Virus record (IMG/VR): IMGVR_UViG_3300020477_001447
Coordinates: 36,744 to 100,743 of that record
Reading direction: 5' to 3' (one strand)
Source of the DNA: a virus
Length of the DNA: 64,000 bases
Of the stretch, positions 45,501 through 54,400 are shown in pieces (position 1 is the stretch's first letter; every line of letters begins with the position of its first letter). The notes under the pieces are model-generated. The model did not search any database. It was not told the origin of the DNA and was given only the letters and a program-made list of their open reading frames with translations. Both the position numbers and the translations under genes were made by a program.

Positions 45501-46582
45501 CTGGCTTATCAAACCCCACCGGCGGTCCAATACTCAGTACTTCGGAGGCGCCTCGCACTGGCCCGATTATGCCGGGTGACATTCTCAATTTACCTACTCA
45601 AAGGTTTAAGATACTATGGAGAACAGGCAGGCACGGGTGGGAGCCAAGCTCACCAGCTACTTCAACAGAAGATCATGGAACCTGCAATTTTGCAGTTAGA
45701 CAGGGGTTGTCTGCAAAAATAATAGAAGTGCCCTTCTACACAACAGAATTTGTGGCAGCTAGAGATTTTGGGCCAAGTATACCAGAAATCGAGCTGGTGC
45801 CATACAGGGGTAATAGCAACGAGATGTTGTTCTTACTAAACGCGCCAGCACATAGCTATTCTATGTTACCGATAGTAATAGAACCAGAAGATGAAGAAAT
45901 CTTTAACCTTCAACGGGAAGCACAGGGCCGGCCCACGGGCCCAATCGTATTCCAAGCAGATGATAGGTTTTTAAAATATCAGGTTTACAGATTGAATTTT
46001 AAACCTACAAGTTATACTGACTTTGCCGGCAGCCTTAGAGAAACTGTAGACTCATCGATGGAGATGATGAAAAGATCGACTGGTGCATCTTTTAAAGACT
46101 CTCTGCTTTCAAATCAAAAATATTATTATACTTTTAGAACTGTCGACGGACACGATCAGGTCTCTAATCCGACAGCTGTTTATGAAGTGGAACTAGTTGA
46201 CTATGATGGAAGAATGTACCCAATTATCAGCACAGTGCAATTCGAAGCAAAACCAGAACCAACAACAAGATCGTTTAAAAAATATATCAGTATTGCACCG
46301 TCGCTGCTTCAAAGAACACTCCCTCCCGCTTCGTCGCTGGCGACCTCAGCTGGAGATCTGGACGGTTTAGCACCATCTGTTCTATTAGGATCGCACACAG
46401 AAGAAATAGAGGACCGGGTGTGGGGCGAGACAAGTGACCCCACCGCGACAGAAAATTTACCATGTGAAAGAACAAACAACAAAACTTATAAGATAAGAAT
46501 AACTTCTAAATCTACAGGAAAGAAGCTTGATTTGAATATAAAATTCACAGAAACTCCGATTATCAATCCGGAGCGCGAATAA
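42512..46582 (+). CDS. Large structural protein with FN3-like segment and Pro-rich linker, 1356 residues
   Basis: The protein probably belongs to the baseplate or tail periphery. Most of it is unassigned and rich in aromatic residues (NYFQGYFYEELDEH). A segment around residues 690-715 (KYEVYEYNLVIGTEYYYKN) and another near 1195-1225 (KYYYTFRTVDGHDQVSNPT) look like fibronectin type III or related beta sandwiches. Between them is a proline-rich linker, about residues 945-1025, holding two copies of RGLPVG (from R969 and R986, 17 residues apart) followed by APV. A CTAATTA element precedes it and a weak purine box is present. Function unknown. Confidence 0.65.
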   Translation: MKIYGKTHIILEPTLQGRRPEGGTRNRLTYTEQSDSFLFGHTGLGRYFRHSNLAAAPAAQGDPEHSHKADAFRATSGRYWASRWPTDGTLTFANKSSANPTGDTIARDSYDPQSLHHLNENNHALKIPFEFESLLIDVKQTPQSAYATMLAQPQTLMGLYTIVGDITDHEGTPQSPVLGGGLEIHTAVTIRYNHNNYALGTKTTNVPATDTSLDTLANAGYTNWRKYCLGGQIFGSAVANPPGLFHPVPYTWVYGTTMATTLGPNVLQDHVFTTMSPYDRNTDAYRNWSHEDGLMGASARGNYNYFQGYFYEELDEHVIPNSYAIYHSIYNRYNYSPSLTELLNYNLYSYLLDYGGELNEPTTYQQINSDTVDSTIAGAQPRPYLEELARRYDRISTNPDHLEGLKKRYSHIGLSDNVMQDSQLAEELYNAHNLFPMSTELEFDSYAPNTQFFNILRRHDLVDALMFEIMRANMQFHEEQGLPNGVNTGLTRNGAEFKYMDMAAQITSPADDNERTQIYDLYDYEPGEFYTEDQGIYYVKSLDFFSLITEMHMASPLGQGLYADTPIGEQPASLAGHTTDAGIKDGYGLIVGGKVRRSDMIPTNSISSTEVNKLKLAFQALCTEMRRHNRAWTQLIDGDRAYSEPLYYKVVKKDEYDTIIQNYYIPRSSPQDVLQNVKLSDTQIKYGKRYKYEVYEYNLVIGTEYYYKNVQVSPNEYPWPGWHPRIDRVIGFIEPSAHAQLGAEDSTIQNFHLGDFHVATQENSTSPRQGPGYLEMFSGGDIGLESEAGHWRTVFLDGDNELTNNNFFLDIVEYDQSLLPIQNDHVSIDLGDVLKNMFRYFPGHSWTYESVAESIQTELNQHPDLTYEYFCKFLLRGNPEDVMTPEGGILFVDLPQDPSDSLWTSPSYEIRCIIATHDGIVAQGLEDLFDIPTGPLVPIGTAESGPPPVTEAGAPLLPAGQVEPSGPRRGLPVGSYAPVQPQKSPRGLPVGTAAPVAGLSNPTGGPILSTSEAPRTGPIMPGDILNLPTQRFKILWRTGRHGWEPSSPATSTEDHGTCNFAVRQGLSAKIIEVPFYTTEFVAARDFGPSIPEIELVPYRGNSNEMLFLLNAPAHSYSMLPIVIEPEDEEIFNLQREAQGRPTGPIVFQADDRFLKYQVYRLNFKPTSYTDFAGSLRETVDSSMEMMKRSTGASFKDSLLSNQKYYYTFRTVDGHDQVSNPTAVYEVELVDYDGRMYPIISTVQFEAKPEPTTRSFKKYISIAPSLLQRTLPPASSLATSAGDLDGLAPSVLLGSHTEEIEDRVWGETSDPTATENLPCERTNNKTYKIRITSKSTGKKLDLNIKFTETPIINPERE

Positions 46583-46599
46583 AATCGAGTTTAAACGAA

Positions 46600-46613
46600 C
46601 TAAATACTAATTA
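46600..46613 (+). promoter_or_regulatory. Candidate late promoter: tandem CTAAATA and CTAATTA
   Basis: The 53-base gap before 46636 carries CTAAATA (46600-46606) directly followed by CTAATTA (46607-46613). The second copy starts 29 bases before the ATG and is followed by ACAAAGAGGAA, which supplies the ribosome site. This is the only gap with two adjacent copies. The palindrome GTTTAAAC lies just upstream. Confidence 0.42.
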
Positions 46614-46635
46614 ACAAAGAGGAATATATTATAAT

Positions 46636-47577
46636 ATGGCATATTTAGATAATTCAGGCGACATCATTTTAGATGCAGTGCTCACCGACACTGGCAGAAT
46701 GAGACTAGCAAAAGGTGACGGAAGTTTTAAAATAGTCAAGTTTGCATTGGCTGATGATGAAATTAACTACGCACTTTATGACTCAAACCACCCAAGTGGT
46801 TCTGCATATTACGATCTTCAAATTTTACAAAGTCCTGTTTTAGAGGCGTTTACAAATAATGCGTCCTCCATGAAGTCTAGACTTTTAACAATCTCTAGAA
46901 ATGACTTATTATATCTTCCTGTAGTAAAACTAAACACACTTGCTGGAAATGGTACAGAAAGGCACCCATCAGTTAGCTCTTTTGTCATCGCAGTAGATGA
47001 AACTACAGTTGGTGTCGATACTAGTAACGGCTTCGGTCAACTACTCGGCACTGGTATACTAAACGGCAACGTCCCGGGTGAAAGTACAAACTCTATTCGA
47101 ATTGATCAAGGGCTAGACACAACGGAAATTTCTAGAAACCTTACGTTAGATCCAGACTTGGTGGAAACTCAGTACATAATTGAAATGGACAACAGATTAG
47201 GATATCTTGTTAGCCCAGCCGGAATGGGAGTTAATGCCACCACGGCCCAGGTCAGTTTTATTGATGATGATCAGATTGCAACATACTATTTAACACTAAA
47301 TACAGACCCTATGTTTATTAGTAATTTGGCTGGAACAGAACAGTCTTCTGTTGGTGGCCCAACTGGAACTAGATTAGAATTTAGAATAGGTGCCACCACA
47401 AATTTGCGAACAAACTCTCATTTGTTTGATAAACTAGGATCATCAGCTGCATCATTAACAAATGATGCCGGCATCGCGCTCGGCACTCATAAGTTCATTG
47501 ATACAACAATAAGAGTCTCTGGTGTAACGACGGGATATTCGCTAGATATACCAGTAAGATATGTGAAAAAGTCTTAG
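46636..47577 (+). CDS. Structural protein with LTxTGRxxLAKG N-terminal module
   Basis: The 313-residue protein starts with DNSGDIILDAVLTDTGRMRL followed by AKGDGSFKIVKFALADDEIN, a module also recognisable at the start of the protein encoded at 38358. The body is strand-rich with many Ser/Thr/Asn, typical of tail surface proteins. The last 70 residues (GTHKFIDTTIRVSGVTTGYS) look like a beta sandwich. It is preceded by a double CTAWWTA element, so it likely begins a new late transcript containing the next two structural genes. Function unknown. Confidence 0.65.
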   Translation: MAYLDNSGDIILDAVLTDTGRMRLAKGDGSFKIVKFALADDEINYALYDSNHPSGSAYYDLQILQSPVLEAFTNNASSMKSRLLTISRNDLLYLPVVKLNTLAGNGTERHPSVSSFVIAVDETTVGVDTSNGFGQLLGTGILNGNVPGESTNSIRIDQGLDTTEISRNLTLDPDLVETQYIIEMDNRLGYLVSPAGMGVNATTAQVSFIDDDQIATYYLTLNTDPMFISNLAGTEQSSVGGPTGTRLEFRIGATTNLRTNSHLFDKLGSSAASLTNDAGIALGTHKFIDTTIRVSGVTTGYSLDIPVRYVKKS

Positions 47578-47592
47578 CATAAGGATATAAGG

Positions 47593-48663
47593 ATGGCTAC
47601 TAACACTTCTACATTTAAAACGTTTTTAAACAACGATATCGTTTCAACACGAAGCATGCTTCATGAAGCGATTCCATTAACTGGTTCCATTGTTTCTGGA
47701 ACTTATGGCGGAAACAACATCAAAAACTTTTCCCACGGGATGTTTCAAAGTGTTTACGATTACCCATATTTAAGTTCTTCTGCTAATCACATCTTTGATG
47801 TCACAGTTGGTTATTCTTCAAATTCCATCCTATCCTCCTCTACAGCGGTACAGAACTCCAAAAAGATTAACATCTATAATCAGATGGCACAGCTTTTAGC
47901 TGGATATGACGCTGATGGTAAAATTAGAGAGTTTGATGCTGACGGAGATTTAAGTGGTGGTCGAAAGATAAGAGAAGCTTTCTTTATTAACTTCTCTAGA
48001 TTACTAACCAAGGATGAAATTAAGAAACAGAGTTTCTCCATGACGGTCATGACTGGTGGTACTTGTTTTAATCCATCTGGAAATGTCACTTTAGCTGACC
48101 TTCAGGCAAACACATCTTATAAGATAAATTCACCTGCCGGCGAGTATGCCGTACTTTATACCGGCTCAGCAACCGGTGACACCGCAAAGGGTGTCGGCTT
48201 GTTGTACTACCAAGCAGGAATCGCTGTTGTTACGGCTAGTGTTTTTGCCGGCAGAAACCAGCAGCCACCAAACCTAAACGATTATTTTGGCCCTCCAAAC
48301 GCACCGCTTCACAGAAAGTACAGTGTTTCTGGATCATTGACAGGTTCTCAGATTTCTTCCTCCGCTGATGGATTTAGAAATAGATTGAAGAATATCTCTT
48401 TCAACAATACAACGGAATTGAATTCAACAGTTTATTTCTGCAGAGCAAACAACAATGAATTTAATTACAGCTCCAACCCAACATATCTTTCCTCAAGCAA
48501 GATTCAGGTTAAGACAAATGCAGTAGATAATCCAGTCTCCTACATTACAACAGTCGGCCTTTACGCTGCTGATAATGAGCTGTTGGCTGTAGCTAAACTG
48601 TCTGAACCGCTCAAGAAAGATCCAACTAACGAATTTACATTGCGTGTGAGACTTGATTACTAG
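47593..48663 (+). CDS. Virion structural protein, C-terminal module shared with next gene
   Basis: The 356-residue protein has a Ser/Asn-rich, strand-forming sequence. Its C-terminal 45 residues (TTVGLYAADNELLAVAKLSE, then FTLRVRLDY) match the ending of the next gene's product (TKVGIYDEDRNLIGIAKLAN, then FTFKLKIDL). The N-terminal region, MLHEAIPLTGSIVSGTYGGN, has no family I know. A double AAGGATATAAGG box precedes the ATG. The pair probably forms related parts of a tail, collar or fibre structure. Exact location in the virion is unknown. Confidence 0.65.
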   Translation: MATNTSTFKTFLNNDIVSTRSMLHEAIPLTGSIVSGTYGGNNIKNFSHGMFQSVYDYPYLSSSANHIFDVTVGYSSNSILSSSTAVQNSKKINIYNQMAQLLAGYDADGKIREFDADGDLSGGRKIREAFFINFSRLLTKDEIKKQSFSMTVMTGGTCFNPSGNVTLADLQANTSYKINSPAGEYAVLYTGSATGDTAKGVGLLYYQAGIAVVTASVFAGRNQQPPNLNDYFGPPNAPLHRKYSVSGSLTGSQISSSADGFRNRLKNISFNNTTELNSTVYFCRANNNEFNYSSNPTYLSSSKIQVKTNAVDNPVSYITTVGLYAADNELLAVAKLSEPLKKDPTNEFTLRVRLDY

Positions 48664-48664
48664 C

Positions 48665-48671
48665 CTATTTA
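48665..48671 (+). promoter_or_regulatory. Candidate late promoter element CTAWWTA (CTATTTA)
   Basis: In the 23-base gap before the GTG-initiated gene, CTATTTA begins 22 bases upstream of the start codon at 48687. The octamer CTATTTAC recurs before the holin-like gene at 54667. It is followed by GAAGGGAG, a strong ribosome site. Confidence 0.38.
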
Positions 48672-48686
48672 CTGAAGGGAGTAGTC

Positions 48687-50054
48687 GTGTCTTATATATT
48701 TAAATTCAAACGTAACGATATATTCGTTAACACTATTGAAGCGAACCCAAGAGTAAATTTTCAGATTTATAGCGGCTCGGCGTTCTTAAACAATAGAATG
48801 AGCCTCTCTGGCGCGTTTACTTCTAGTGTTGTTGCAGACCCCGGCCATGTTTCGTTGTATGAACTAAACGTTGATAGGTCTGGTACTGTAGACTTTCATG
48901 CCGGCGCCCACGCCTTTGAAAATGCTGGCCGAAACCACCCGGACCTTGTTGATGAGCATGCGGTCGCTTATTATCGTGGTTTAAACCCTCGCGCGCACTC
49001 TTTTGTTGTTAAAGATGGCACAAGAATGTCTTTTAAAACAGTTACGACACATCAATTTAATGCATCAAGTCAGTTTGGCGATCACATATACAAGAAGTAT
49101 CCACTCACCTCTTCTTTGCATAGGGAGTATTACTATTCTACAACGAATAGACAACAGACTCCCAATTGGCAAGCGACACCTTCGGGTCAAACTCTTATAT
49201 CGTCTGGCTCTATAACTCACTTGTTTGCATTAAAAAATACACTAAATGATTATGTGAGATTGAGTCCGCATTATGCCTATAGTTCTTCACGCGGCGAATT
49301 AAGCTGGAACAAGCACACCCAGCACGTTAATCTCATATCGATACCATCAATATTCTATGGTTCCGAAATTGAGAAGGGTACCGTTGACTTAAAATATTAC
49401 ATCACGGGCACTCTCATAGGCCAGCTGCAGGACTTAAAGAGAAATGGGGATTTAGTTCAGGTTGGTCCTCGTGGAAGCACAGGGTCTGGTAGCGTAGCTG
49501 GTTCAGTATTGTATGACCAGGGTTTTATTATTTTGACAGGATCTTGGGCTCTCAGTTCCTCTACAAAAGAACAATATAAAGATTCTGCAGGAGATGATTT
49601 CCCACGGTGGATTCACTTTGCCAGCTGCATCGCAGATGGTCACCGACCCGGTGATGTTAACACTTTTTTGACTGCGCCAAATCCACCAACTCCATCATCA
49701 AGTTATAATTTAAGCTTCAATGGTACAACCAGAACTCCAACCTTAACGATGATGGCTCATGCTAAAAAAGGCACATTAAATCACTCCAACAATCCAACTT
49801 ATATTAAGTTTGGTGAATTCGGCCTCGCCGGTACTGGTTCTAATGGTTATGTAGAAAATGGTGAAATGACTATTAAAAATATTCTTAAAACACCGTATAA
49901 TGATCCTACTGGGAGTTTTAAGAAGATTACATATATTACAAAAGTTGGAATATATGACGAAGACAGAAATCTTATTGGAATTGCTAAATTAGCAAACCCT
50001 GTTAAGAAAACAGAAGATCGAGACTTCACCTTCAAATTAAAAATAGATTTATAA
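48687..50054 (+). CDS. Virion structural protein, GTG start, paralogous C-terminus
   Basis: The 455-residue protein starts with GTG, supported by the GAAGGGAG box three bases upstream; no ATG lies nearby. Its C-terminal module (ITYITKVGIYDEDRNLIGIA, ending FTFKLKIDL) is shared with the preceding gene, while the N-terminal 380 residues differ, so the two are mosaic relatives. The sequence is rich in Ser/Gly/Tyr and strand-forming, as in tail surface proteins. The segment YKKYPLTSSLHREYYY is notable for its tyrosines. Its stop is immediately followed by the RuvC-like gene. Function unknown. Confidence 0.65.
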   Translation: MSYIFKFKRNDIFVNTIEANPRVNFQIYSGSAFLNNRMSLSGAFTSSVVADPGHVSLYELNVDRSGTVDFHAGAHAFENAGRNHPDLVDEHAVAYYRGLNPRAHSFVVKDGTRMSFKTVTTHQFNASSQFGDHIYKKYPLTSSLHREYYYSTTNRQQTPNWQATPSGQTLISSGSITHLFALKNTLNDYVRLSPHYAYSSSRGELSWNKHTQHVNLISIPSIFYGSEIEKGTVDLKYYITGTLIGQLQDLKRNGDLVQVGPRGSTGSGSVAGSVLYDQGFIILTGSWALSSSTKEQYKDSAGDDFPRWIHFASCIADGHRPGDVNTFLTAPNPPTPSSSYNLSFNGTTRTPTLTMMAHAKKGTLNHSNNPTYIKFGEFGLAGTGSNGYVENGEMTIKNILKTPYNDPTGSFKKITYITKVGIYDEDRNLIGIAKLANPVKKTEDRDFTFKLKIDL

Positions 50055-50582
50055 ATGATATTAGGTTTAGATATCAGTACCAGTATAACAGGATATACTG
50101 TGCTGGATGATAATGGGAACATAGTTGTTTGCGACCATATTGATTTGCGCAAACAAAAAGATTTTTTTCAAAAAGCTACAACTGTCGAAGCTGTATTAGT
50201 AGATATAAAAAAACAACACTCTATAAAAAACGTATACATTGAATTGCCTTTCATGTTTTTCAAGTCTGGTGGGTCTTCAGCGATCACGATGTCTGTGTTG
50301 CAAAGATTTAATGGCGTTATTTCGTGGATGTGTTATAATCTGTTTAAGGTAACGCCAGAATATTTTGGTGCTACCGAGGCTCGAAAGTTGTGTGGAATCA
50401 AAGTCCCCCGCGGACAAAAAGCAAAAGATGTTGTTATGAAATTTGTACTTGACACCGAGGCTGAGTTTAGTGTAGAATATACAAGAAATAATAATCCAAA
50501 GGCTGGCTACGCAGATCGTGCAGACAGCTATGTTATTGCTAAAGCGGGTTCCACTACGTGCAAGAAGAAAAATTTAAGTTAA
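50055..50582 (+). CDS. RuvC-like Holliday-junction resolvase
   Basis: The 175-residue protein has the RNase H-like RuvC fold. The N-terminal strand ILGLDIS supplies D6, YIELPF supplies E63, and a C-terminal YADRADSYVIA supplies D154/D157, together a plausible metal-binding set. RuvC enzymes cut four-way junctions and branched DNA symmetrically. In a phage this debranches replication or recombination intermediates before packaging; T4 uses the unrelated endonuclease VII for that job. The ATG directly follows the structural gene's stop, and the primase gene overlaps its end. The terminase lies a few kilobases downstream, fitting a role before packaging. Confidence 0.82.
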   Translation: MILGLDISTSITGYTVLDDNGNIVVCDHIDLRKQKDFFQKATTVEAVLVDIKKQHSIKNVYIELPFMFFKSGGSSAITMSVLQRFNGVISWMCYNLFKVTPEYFGATEARKLCGIKVPRGQKAKDVVMKFVLDTEAEFSVEYTRNNNPKAGYADRADSYVIAKAGSTTCKKKNLS

Positions 50583-51493
50583 TAAAAGAAATTTTAGGAA
50601 GCGGATATAGAACTAATGATGAATATTTGTTCTTTTGTCCGTTTTGCAAACACCATAAGAGAAAGTTCTCTGTCAATATAGAGAAGGGCTTTTTCAAATG
50701 TTGGATCTGTGACACTCGCGGAAGAAACCTTCAGAGAATTGTGCGAAGGTTTGGAACATTCCACCAGAAACAACACTGGAAGGAGTTGACACAAACTGTC
50801 GATCTATCGCTTTTTGATGAACTTTTTGCCGGCAGCATAGAAGAAGAGGTACAAGAAAAAGTAATTCTCCCAGAGGGGTTTGTATCTCTAGTGAACAAGA
50901 ACCCACCCATGAGTTCCCTGTTGGCAAGAAAGTATCTTAAAAGCCGCGGCATAACCAGAGGGGATATTGTTAAGTGGAGGATCGGGTATTGTACTAAGGG
51001 TGAATACTCTGGAAGGATTGTGGTTCCATCTTTTAATCTAGACGGTGGTCTAAATTATTTTGTAGCGCGCTCTTATGGCAATGATTATCCAAAATACAAA
51101 AATCCACCGTCTAGCACAGACATGGTGTTTAATCATTTAAACATAGACTGGGCGTCTGACTTGGTGATAGTTGAAGGAGTTTTTGATGCAATCGTTGCCG
51201 GCCCAAATTCGGTACCACTTTTAGGATCAACTTTGAGAGATGATTCCAGGCTGTTTAAAGAGATTGTAACAAATGACACTCCTGTCTATATCGCACTCGA
51301 TCCAGATGCAGAAAAAAAATCTATGAAATTGATAGAAAAACTATTGACATATGACGTTGAGTTGTATAAACTAGATATAAATCCCTATTCTGATGTTGGG
51401 GAAATGACTCCGGAGGAGTTTTTGAAGAGAAAGGAAAATGCCTCTCCGATGACTTTCGACTCTTGTTTGATGAGAAAGACTATGATGATTTAA
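50558..51493 (+). CDS. DnaG-type primase with CHC2-like zinc finger and Toprim domain
   Basis: The 311-residue protein has an N-terminal zinc finger with C27, C30, C48 and C51 (FFCPFC and FKCWIC), as in CHC2-type primases. A Toprim domain follows, with VIVEGVFDAI carrying E206 and IALDPDAEKK carrying D248 and D250. It would synthesise RNA primers for lagging-strand replication, normally with a separate helicase. It is slightly shorter than T4 gp61 (342). The start is GTG 50558, inside the resolvase gene by 25 bases, with no strong ribosome site, so coupled translation is likely. No helicase domain is fused. Confidence 0.82.
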   Translation: MQEEKFKLIKEILGSGYRTNDEYLFFCPFCKHHKRKFSVNIEKGFFKCWICDTRGRNLQRIVRRFGTFHQKQHWKELTQTVDLSLFDELFAGSIEEEVQEKVILPEGFVSLVNKNPPMSSLLARKYLKSRGITRGDIVKWRIGYCTKGEYSGRIVVPSFNLDGGLNYFVARSYGNDYPKYKNPPSSTDMVFNHLNIDWASDLVIVEGVFDAIVAGPNSVPLLGSTLRDDSRLFKEIVTNDTPVYIALDPDAEKKSMKLIEKLLTYDVELYKLDINPYSDVGEMTPEEFLKRKENASPMTFDSCLMRKTMMI

Positions 51494-51495
51494 TT

Positions 51496-54400
51496 ATGAT
51501 TAAAATTGCCCACGCTGCCGACATTCACATTAAAAATTTAAAGTACCACTGGGAATACAACCAGATTTTTGAAAAGATGTACCAACATCTTCGCGATGAA
51601 GAAGTTGATTACATTTATATTGGGGGCGACATTGCCCACACAAAGACACAAATCTCTCCAGAGTTTGTAGATATGTGTTCGAAGTTTTTATCAACTCTTG
51701 CTGATATTGCTCCAACTGTTGTGATTCTTGGTAATCACGATGGGAACTTAAAGAACTCATCCAGGCAGGACGCAATCACGCCCATTGTTGAAGCACTAGA
51801 GCATCCAAACCTTCACCTACTCAAGGATTCCGGAGAGTTTACATTAGATAACAAGGTTGTTTTCAATGTACTGTCTGTATTTGATGAAGACAATTGGGTT
51901 AATCCATCTGATGATGAGAAGATTAATATCGCCCTGTATCATGGATCGGTCTCTGGTGTACAAACGGACGCTGGTTGGGTTATGGACTATGGCGATCACG
52001 ATGTTTCTATTTTTGCCGGCCATGATTATGCCATGCTTGGTGATATTCACAAGACAAATCAAATTCTTGATGAAGACGGTCGCGTGCGCTATTCCGGATC
52101 AATTGTACAGCAGAACCACGGTGAAACAAATGATAAGGGCTTTTTAATTTGGGAAATTGAGAACAAGAATGATTTTACTGTTCGACATGTTGAACTGAAA
52201 AACCCTAAGCCCTTTATTACGATTGAATTGACGCGAAAGGGACGAATGCCCCGCGGAGCCACTGTCCCCCCAGGCGCACGCCTACGTCTAGTTTCGAACA
52301 ACAATTTGCCCCTAGAAGCTATGCGCCGAGCCGTCGAGGTCGCGAAACACAGGTTTGCCCCAGAAAGTATTAGCTTCTTGAATAGAGCTGCTGGCGAACG
52401 TGGCACAGTTGAGGGAGCATCTACAAACCTAATTAAAGAGAACCTCAGAGATGTCTCTGTACAAGAGAAGTTTATACGCGAGTATCTTAAGGACTATGAA
52501 GCGTCGGAAGAGGTGATGGAAAAGGTCCTTGAACTAAATCGCAAATATAACACTATGGCCGAAGCAGGCGAAGAAATTTCAAGAAATGTTAATTGGAAAT
52601 TGAAAAGCTTTAAGTGGGACAATTTGTTTAATTATGGTGAATCGAACAAGGTTAATTTTGAGAAATTAAATGGTATTGTTGGTATTTTTGGTAAGAACTA
52701 TTCTGGAAAGTCTAGTGTTATCGATAGCTTACTTTACACAATGTTCAATTCTACGTCAAAGAACGAAAGAAAGAATTTGAACATAATCAATCAAAATAAA
52801 GATTATGGCCACGGCACAGTTGAGATTGAAATTGGAGATCGCTGCTATACTATTGATCGTAGATCGGAAAAGTATATAAAAAAGCTTAAGGGGCAAGAGA
52901 CCACTGAAGCAAAAACGGATTTAGACTTCTCTTCATACAACAAGGTATTAGAAGAAAGCTGCAGCCAAAACGGTCTGACAAGGATGGAAACAGATAAGAA
53001 GATCCGAAAGGTTTTTGGTTCTTTGGATGACTTTCTTCTTACATCGATGGCATCTCAGCTAGACTCTCTGTCCTTCATTAAAGAAGGTTCTACAAAGCGT
53101 AAAGAAATTTTAGCGAAGTTCTTGGATCTAGAGATCTTTGAAAAGAAGTTTAAATTTGCAAAAGAAGATGCTTCTGACTTGCGAGGGGCTCTGAAGAGGC
53201 TCTCCGATAAAGAATACGATGAGGGTATTGAAAGATCAGAGGAAGAACTTAGGTTAAATGAAAAGTCCTTGAAAAAGCAACAGGATATTTGTACGAATCT
53301 TAAGGCGAATATAGAGAATAAGGAATCGCAGATTGTGCAGTTGGAAGATAAGATAGCTTCTATACCTGCTGAGGTAATTGACTTTTTAACTGTTAGCAAT
53401 CAGAGTGAAGATAAGCAGTCGCAAAAAGCGTTGTTGCAAGAAAAGATAGAGGAAAATAAAAAGAAAATCTTAGACTGCGAATCCACGCTAACTTACATTA
53501 ATGAGTTCTTGAGCGATTTTGATGTTGATAATCTAAGCAACAAAGAACGTGAAGTAGAAGAACAAAGACAGCAGCTAGCAGAGATTGTTCAAAAGGCCCG
53601 AGACGAAGAGAAGGACATTAACAACAAAAAGAATAAGCTAGCATTGTTGGACGAGGTACCTTGCGGTAACGAATATCCTATGTGCAAGTTCATTCGCGAT
53701 GCTCATCGAGCTAAGAAGGCTATTCCAACATTGCAAGACGGATTGAATAAAACTCTTGTGAGAGCTAGGACTACAAAAGAAAAGATAGATATATTAAATC
53801 CGGATGGTATTTCGGACATGAGAAGTACATATTCAGATGTACTTTTTCACAAGAACGAGCTAGAGAACCGGATAAAGGATTACACGCTTTTTATGGAAAG
53901 AACGAATACAGATATTCTTTCTTTAAGTTCCGAGATCGAAGCATTAAATCTTAAGATTAAAGAATATGAAGACAACCGAGAGGTTATTGAAAATCTAGAG
54001 ACTTTAGCTGCTGAAAAGAAAACTTTAAATCGTGAACTGGAAGATCACAGGACAGACTTGGCACAATGCGATGTTGAGGTTATGGAGCTTTACAAGTTAC
54101 ACGGTTCTTTGGAGCAGAGGTTGCAAAATCTTAAATTGCAAAAAGCAGAGCTACAGACTCTCCGAGAAGAGTTTTCGGCCCATGATCTTTACATGAGGTG
54201 CATGCATTCGAATGGGATTGCTTATGATATCATTAAGAAGCAGCTCCCGGCGATCAATAATGAAATTGCCAAAGTCCTAGCTAACATTGTTAACTTTGAA
54301 ATCTTTTTCGAAGACGACGGTCGGCGCTTAAATATCTTTATCAAGCACCCGTCGCATGATGCTCGACCACTAGAGATGGGCTCCGGAGCAGAGAAGACTA

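Noticed and set aside
46583-46600. GTTTAAAC palindrome as a terminator
   Set aside because: The possible stem is very short and AT-rich with no following T-run; not a credible intrinsic terminator.
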